Source: a virus
Direction: 5' to 3' (one strand)
DNA length: 59,062 bases
IMG/VR virus record: IMGVR_UViG_3300020178_000191
Location: 1 to 59,062 of that record
The first letter of the stretch is position 1, and each line of letters opens with the position of its first letter. Below are positions 56,508 through 59,062 of this stretch, one piece after another. A model generated the notes under the pieces. The model was not told where the DNA came from and searched no databases. It saw only the letters and a program-made list of their open reading frames with translations. Position numbers and translations under genes: made by a program.

Positions 56508-57310
56508 TATATATCATTTCCTGATTCTGGATCATATCGTTTTCCATCATTATAAAAATTTATTGTAGTTGTAAATCCAAAATCATCATTTGCGTCAGCA
56601 CTTGTTGGATTAGGTGTTATAATAATTCTTTCTTCTCTTGTTAAAGGAGAATCTGTATCTGTACCAATATCTGCTTGTACTGTTTTAATAACTTTTTGTG
56701 TTGATGCTGGTCCATATAGATAAGTTTTTGCTGTAAAACTTAAAGAATAAATTACAGCACGTCTTTGTGTAAAAGCACCATCATATGAATCTTCATATTG
56801 TATATTATTTAAAATTATAGGTACATCTCTTTTAATATTTAATTCAGGAACCTGATTGATTGTTACAGTATAATCAGGTTGAAAGAAAGGTAAGATTTGT
56901 TCTATAATTTGTAATCCACTTTCTGCTGTTGCTGTAAAAACATTTAAATTATATGATATATCATATGGAACAGGAGTATAATTGTAATCTAATATTTTAC
57001 CTTCAATATTTGATTTGACTGTTTTATATTTCTGTACTCTTGTTAATTTACGAGCACCGTCATATTGTATTCCTGATATTTCAAATGACATACGTGGTAA
57101 CGTGATTGCCATTTCTCTTTCATTTAAATTTGGTTGTTGATCTAATCTCGTTAAAAACTTTTCTTTTGGTGCATATGCTAATGGCACTCGAATAGTTTGT
57201 ACAACTGTATTGTTTGAGTCTTTTCTTTTGATTTGTATGTTATTAAAGATTTGACCAAACGCAATTGTCGTTTTTCTCATACCTTCGTTATAAAAATATT
57301 TTCCAAACAT
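56507..57310 (-). CDS. gp15: tail sheath stabiliser/tail completion protein
   Basis: 267 residues (T4 272). MFGKYFYNEGMRKTTIAFGQIFNNIQIKRKD, VPLAYAPKEKFLTRLDQQP and YDISYNLNVFTATAESGLQIIEQILPFFQPDYTVTIN are typical of gp15. It caps the tail tube and sheath and joins the tail to the head. Shared stop/start bases with gp14 and gp16. Confidence 0.93.
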   Translation of the reverse strand: MFGKYFYNEGMRKTTIAFGQIFNNIQIKRKDSNNTVVQTIRVPLAYAPKEKFLTRLDQQPNLNEREMAITLPRMSFEISGIQYDGARKLTRVQKYKTVKSNIEGKILDYNYTPVPYDISYNLNVFTATAESGLQIIEQILPFFQPDYTVTINQVPELNIKRDVPIILNNIQYEDSYDGAFTQRRAVIYSLSFTAKTYLYGPASTQKVIKTVQADIGTDTDSPLTREERIIITPNPTSADANDDFGFTTTINFYNDGKRYDPESGNDI

Positions 57311-58593
57311 TATAAATCTACCTCTCCAAATGGATTACGTTCTTCAAAATCTAATATATCATCTAAAGTTGAAGCTGTATCAAATCCTGCTTCAGTATCT
57401 AAATCAGTATTGTTTGCATAGGTCGATTGAGTTTGTATATCAAAATCTTCATTAATAAAGTATTGAACTTGACCATCTGCACTATCATTTTCTAATAATA
57501 ATGATCCTGTAGCATCTGTATTTTCTGATATAGTAACTGTAGGTGACAATCCTAAATAACTTGAACCATCTACTGTAATATTAATTCTATCAATAACTCC
57601 ATTTGATAAAATCGCCTGAGCAGTTGCTGTAACAGCACCACCAGGACTGGATATAGATACACTTGTAACAGAAGAAATGTCATTAATTGTTGGCACAGAA
57701 ATTGCAGTTACTTGTCCATCTGTTAACGTTATAATTGCTGTTTCATCTGTTTTAGTTGAAGTATCTGTTGACACATAAGTTAATGTTAAGGTAGGAACTG
57801 AACTATATCCACGACCTATGTTATCAATATTAAATGAGGTCAATGTATCTCCAGTTACATTTGCTGATGCTACAGCATTTATTGTAGCAGAAGGACTAGA
57901 TATAGTAATGGTTGGGGCTGTAATATATCCCTCTCCACCTGATATAACCGGTATCGAGGTAACTTGATCTCCTGTTACAACTGGATTTCCTAAAACAGCA
58001 CCAAATGTTCCATTTTCTAAAGCAGATTGATATGCTAATCTGTCTAGTGAATAAGCAGTTTCATTATCATCAATTTGAGAATTGCCTGTATTTAATTGTT
58101 CTGAACTGTATTCCCAACGTGTTACTCTTAATTTGTAAACTGGTAATTGTCCTAATGCAAAGAAAGGTTCCTGATCTTCAACAAATTGAATTTCAAAAAA
58201 GGAATTCATTAATGGATAAAAAATAATATCACCTTCGTTTGGTCTTCCAGAAGCAATTAAGCTTGCTTTTTGACCTACTTGATATTCCCAACTTCTTTTA
58301 GACACCATAAATGTAGTGTCTTCTCTAATCTCTAATCCAAATTTAGATATTAATTCTTGTGAACCTGCAAATCCTTCAGACGTTTCAATATACATTTCAA
58401 TTAACCAAGAGTCATCAAACCTAGAAGTAGTATCTTCTCCTAGTATTAAATCTCTATTGACTAGTGTACGTGGCAGGTAATAAACATCGTGGCCATATAT
58501 CTTTAGGCCTTCAACAATTAAATCTTCGTATAATCTTTTTTCGTTTTGATCACCAATGCCGTTGCCACCTTGAAAGTAATGATTAACTGGCAT
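57310..58593 (-). CDS. gp14: neck protein with extra repeat insertion
   Basis: 427 residues, much longer than T4 gp14 (256). The N-terminal 190 residues (LYEDLIVEGLKIYGHDVYYLPR, FEIQFVEDQEPFFALGQLPVYKLRVTRWEYSSEQL) and the C-terminal end (FEERNPFGEVDL) are gp14. Between about 200 and 370 are beta repeats: SGGEGYITAPTITIS, NIGRGYSSVPTLTLTY and a degenerate GSSYLGLSPTVTIS, of the GxGYxxxPTxTIS type. They probably form a surface-exposed decoration on the neck. Confidence 0.9.
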   Translation of the reverse strand: MPVNHYFQGGNGIGDQNEKRLYEDLIVEGLKIYGHDVYYLPRTLVNRDLILGEDTTSRFDDSWLIEMYIETSEGFAGSQELISKFGLEIREDTTFMVSKRSWEYQVGQKASLIASGRPNEGDIIFYPLMNSFFEIQFVEDQEPFFALGQLPVYKLRVTRWEYSSEQLNTGNSQIDDNETAYSLDRLAYQSALENGTFGAVLGNPVVTGDQVTSIPVISGGEGYITAPTITISSPSATINAVASANVTGDTLTSFNIDNIGRGYSSVPTLTLTYVSTDTSTKTDETAIITLTDGQVTAISVPTINDISSVTSVSISSPGGAVTATAQAILSNGVIDRINITVDGSSYLGLSPTVTISENTDATGSLLLENDSADGQVQYFINEDFDIQTQSTYANNTDLDTEAGFDTASTLDDILDFEERNPFGEVDL

Positions 58594-58597
58594 ATCA

Positions 58598-59062
58598 TTA
58601 TCCTATCATAAAAGTTGGATTCAATTCGTATGATTCTCTAATTTCTTTTTCTAGTTTATCTAAATCTGCTTGTGCTTCGCTGTAAATTTGTTGACCATTT
58701 AAAGTTACACCACCAACCATTGTAACTCCATTAAACTTAGATAGATTAGCACCCCATTGTTTTTTAAATAATTGTGTTGTATATCTCTTTAAATAGATAT
58801 CATTCCATACATCTGTATATGTTGCGGGATCAAGTTTACGATATGCTTCTATAACTAACCATTCATCTGTTTGCAAATCGTTTGTCCAATCCATATCAAT
58901 GTATAATCTATTTTCGTGTTGATTAAATCTTAATGGTTTTTCACCTACTAATATGTGATCTAAAAAGTCTAAGTGTCTTAATACAATATCATAATTGATT
59001 ACAGACGTTGAAGAAAAATCATACAAGTCATTTAATCTTAATTGATATCTTACATCAAATAG
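58598..59062 (-). CDS. gp13: neck protein gp13, 3' part
   Basis: The frame is open through the window edge at 59062, so only about the last 154 residues of gp13 (T4 309) are seen. DLYDFSSTSVINYDIVLRHLDFLDHILVGEKPLRFNQHENRLYIDMDW and WLVIEAYRKLDPATYTDVWNDIYLKRYTTQLFKKQWG are typical of the C-terminal half. No internal start is assumed: the TTG at 59026 is within the gene. It forms the neck with gp14. Confidence 0.9.
   Translation of the reverse strand, partial: LFDVRYQLRLNDLYDFSSTSVINYDIVLRHLDFLDHILVGEKPLRFNQHENRLYIDMDWTNDLQTDEWLVIEAYRKLDPATYTDVWNDIYLKRYTTQLFKKQWGANLSKFNGVTMVGGVTLNGQQIYSEAQADLDKLEKEIRESYELNPTFMIG

Noticed and set aside
1-59062. CRISPR array, integrase, transposase or attachment site
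   Set aside because: No regularly spaced direct repeats, recombinase genes or insertion sequence ends were noticed; the gene content is that of a lytic phage.

Overview
This window is a continuous piece of a lytic, T4-like marine myovirus genome. The DNA is very AT-rich. Every well-supported gene lies on the minus strand, packed end to end with 1-30 base overlaps. The T4 core is present in T4-like order (reading from high to low coordinates): neck and tail completion (gp13 partial, gp14, gp15), terminase (gp16, gp17), sheath, tube, portal, prohead core, protease, scaffold and capsid (gp18 to gp23), recombination (UvsY, UvsW, gp47/gp46, UvsX), late sigma factor gp55, and the replisome (gp45, gp44, gp62, RegA, gp43, gp41). 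The accessory genes (bS21, Hsp20, peptide deformylase, CobS/CobT-like pair, peroxiredoxin, ferredoxin, 2OG-Fe(II) oxygenase, MT-A70 methylase) and the base composition resemble pelagiphages of the HTVC008M type. I therefore infer an alphaproteobacterial SAR11-like host; no host sequence is present to prove it.

Layout from low to high coordinates. 1-1.4 kb: a lysis-like cluster with an overlapping inner/outer spanin pair, a 52-residue membrane protein and a DUF1353 protein. 1.4-15 kb: small virion and internal-protein genes, several starting with a short motif that resembles the T4 capsid-targeting sequence. This block includes large enzymes: a double nucleotidyltransferase, an adenylate kinase fused to a second P-loop kinase, and a ligase-like DUF6267 protein. 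15-31 kb: replication, with DNA methylases, two small glycine tRNAs, a RimK-RimB fusion, ferredoxin and peroxiredoxin. 31-38 kb: Hsp20, ribosomal protein bS21, a MoxR/VWA (CobS/CobT) pair, a DruA-like protein and peptide deformylase. 38-45 kb: recombination and late sigma. 45-59 kb: head, neck and tail morphogenesis.

Two promoter classes are visible. The replication and host-takeover genes carry near-consensus sigma-70 promoters (TTGACA/T, 16-17 bp, TATAAT-like) at 5.8, 18.1, 23.6, 28.2, 31.2, 33.5, 35.9 (two), 37.4 and 41.6 kb. The virion genes carry the T4 late box TATAAATA, which gp55 (encoded here) should recognise, at 5.3, 15.1, 31.8, 45.5, 48.4, 49.1 and 54.2 kb. Strong hairpin terminators follow the capsid gene, the tail tube gene and hsp20.

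The most interesting points are: (1) two tRNA-Gly genes that keep GlyRS identity elements but have lost the canonical T-loop and D-loop signatures; (2) a set of proteins, including enzymes, with a capsid-targeting-like N-terminus, suggesting delivery with the DNA; (3) a RimK ligase fused to its retropepsin-like partner, in the same genome as a phage bS21 flanked by structured RNA; (4) a promoter that starts at a 12-bp hairpin, a possible small RNA; (5) an hsp20 gene with an alphaproteobacterial RpoH-like promoter; (6) a Dam methylase overlapping a DUF262-HNH protein, and two DruA-like paralogues.
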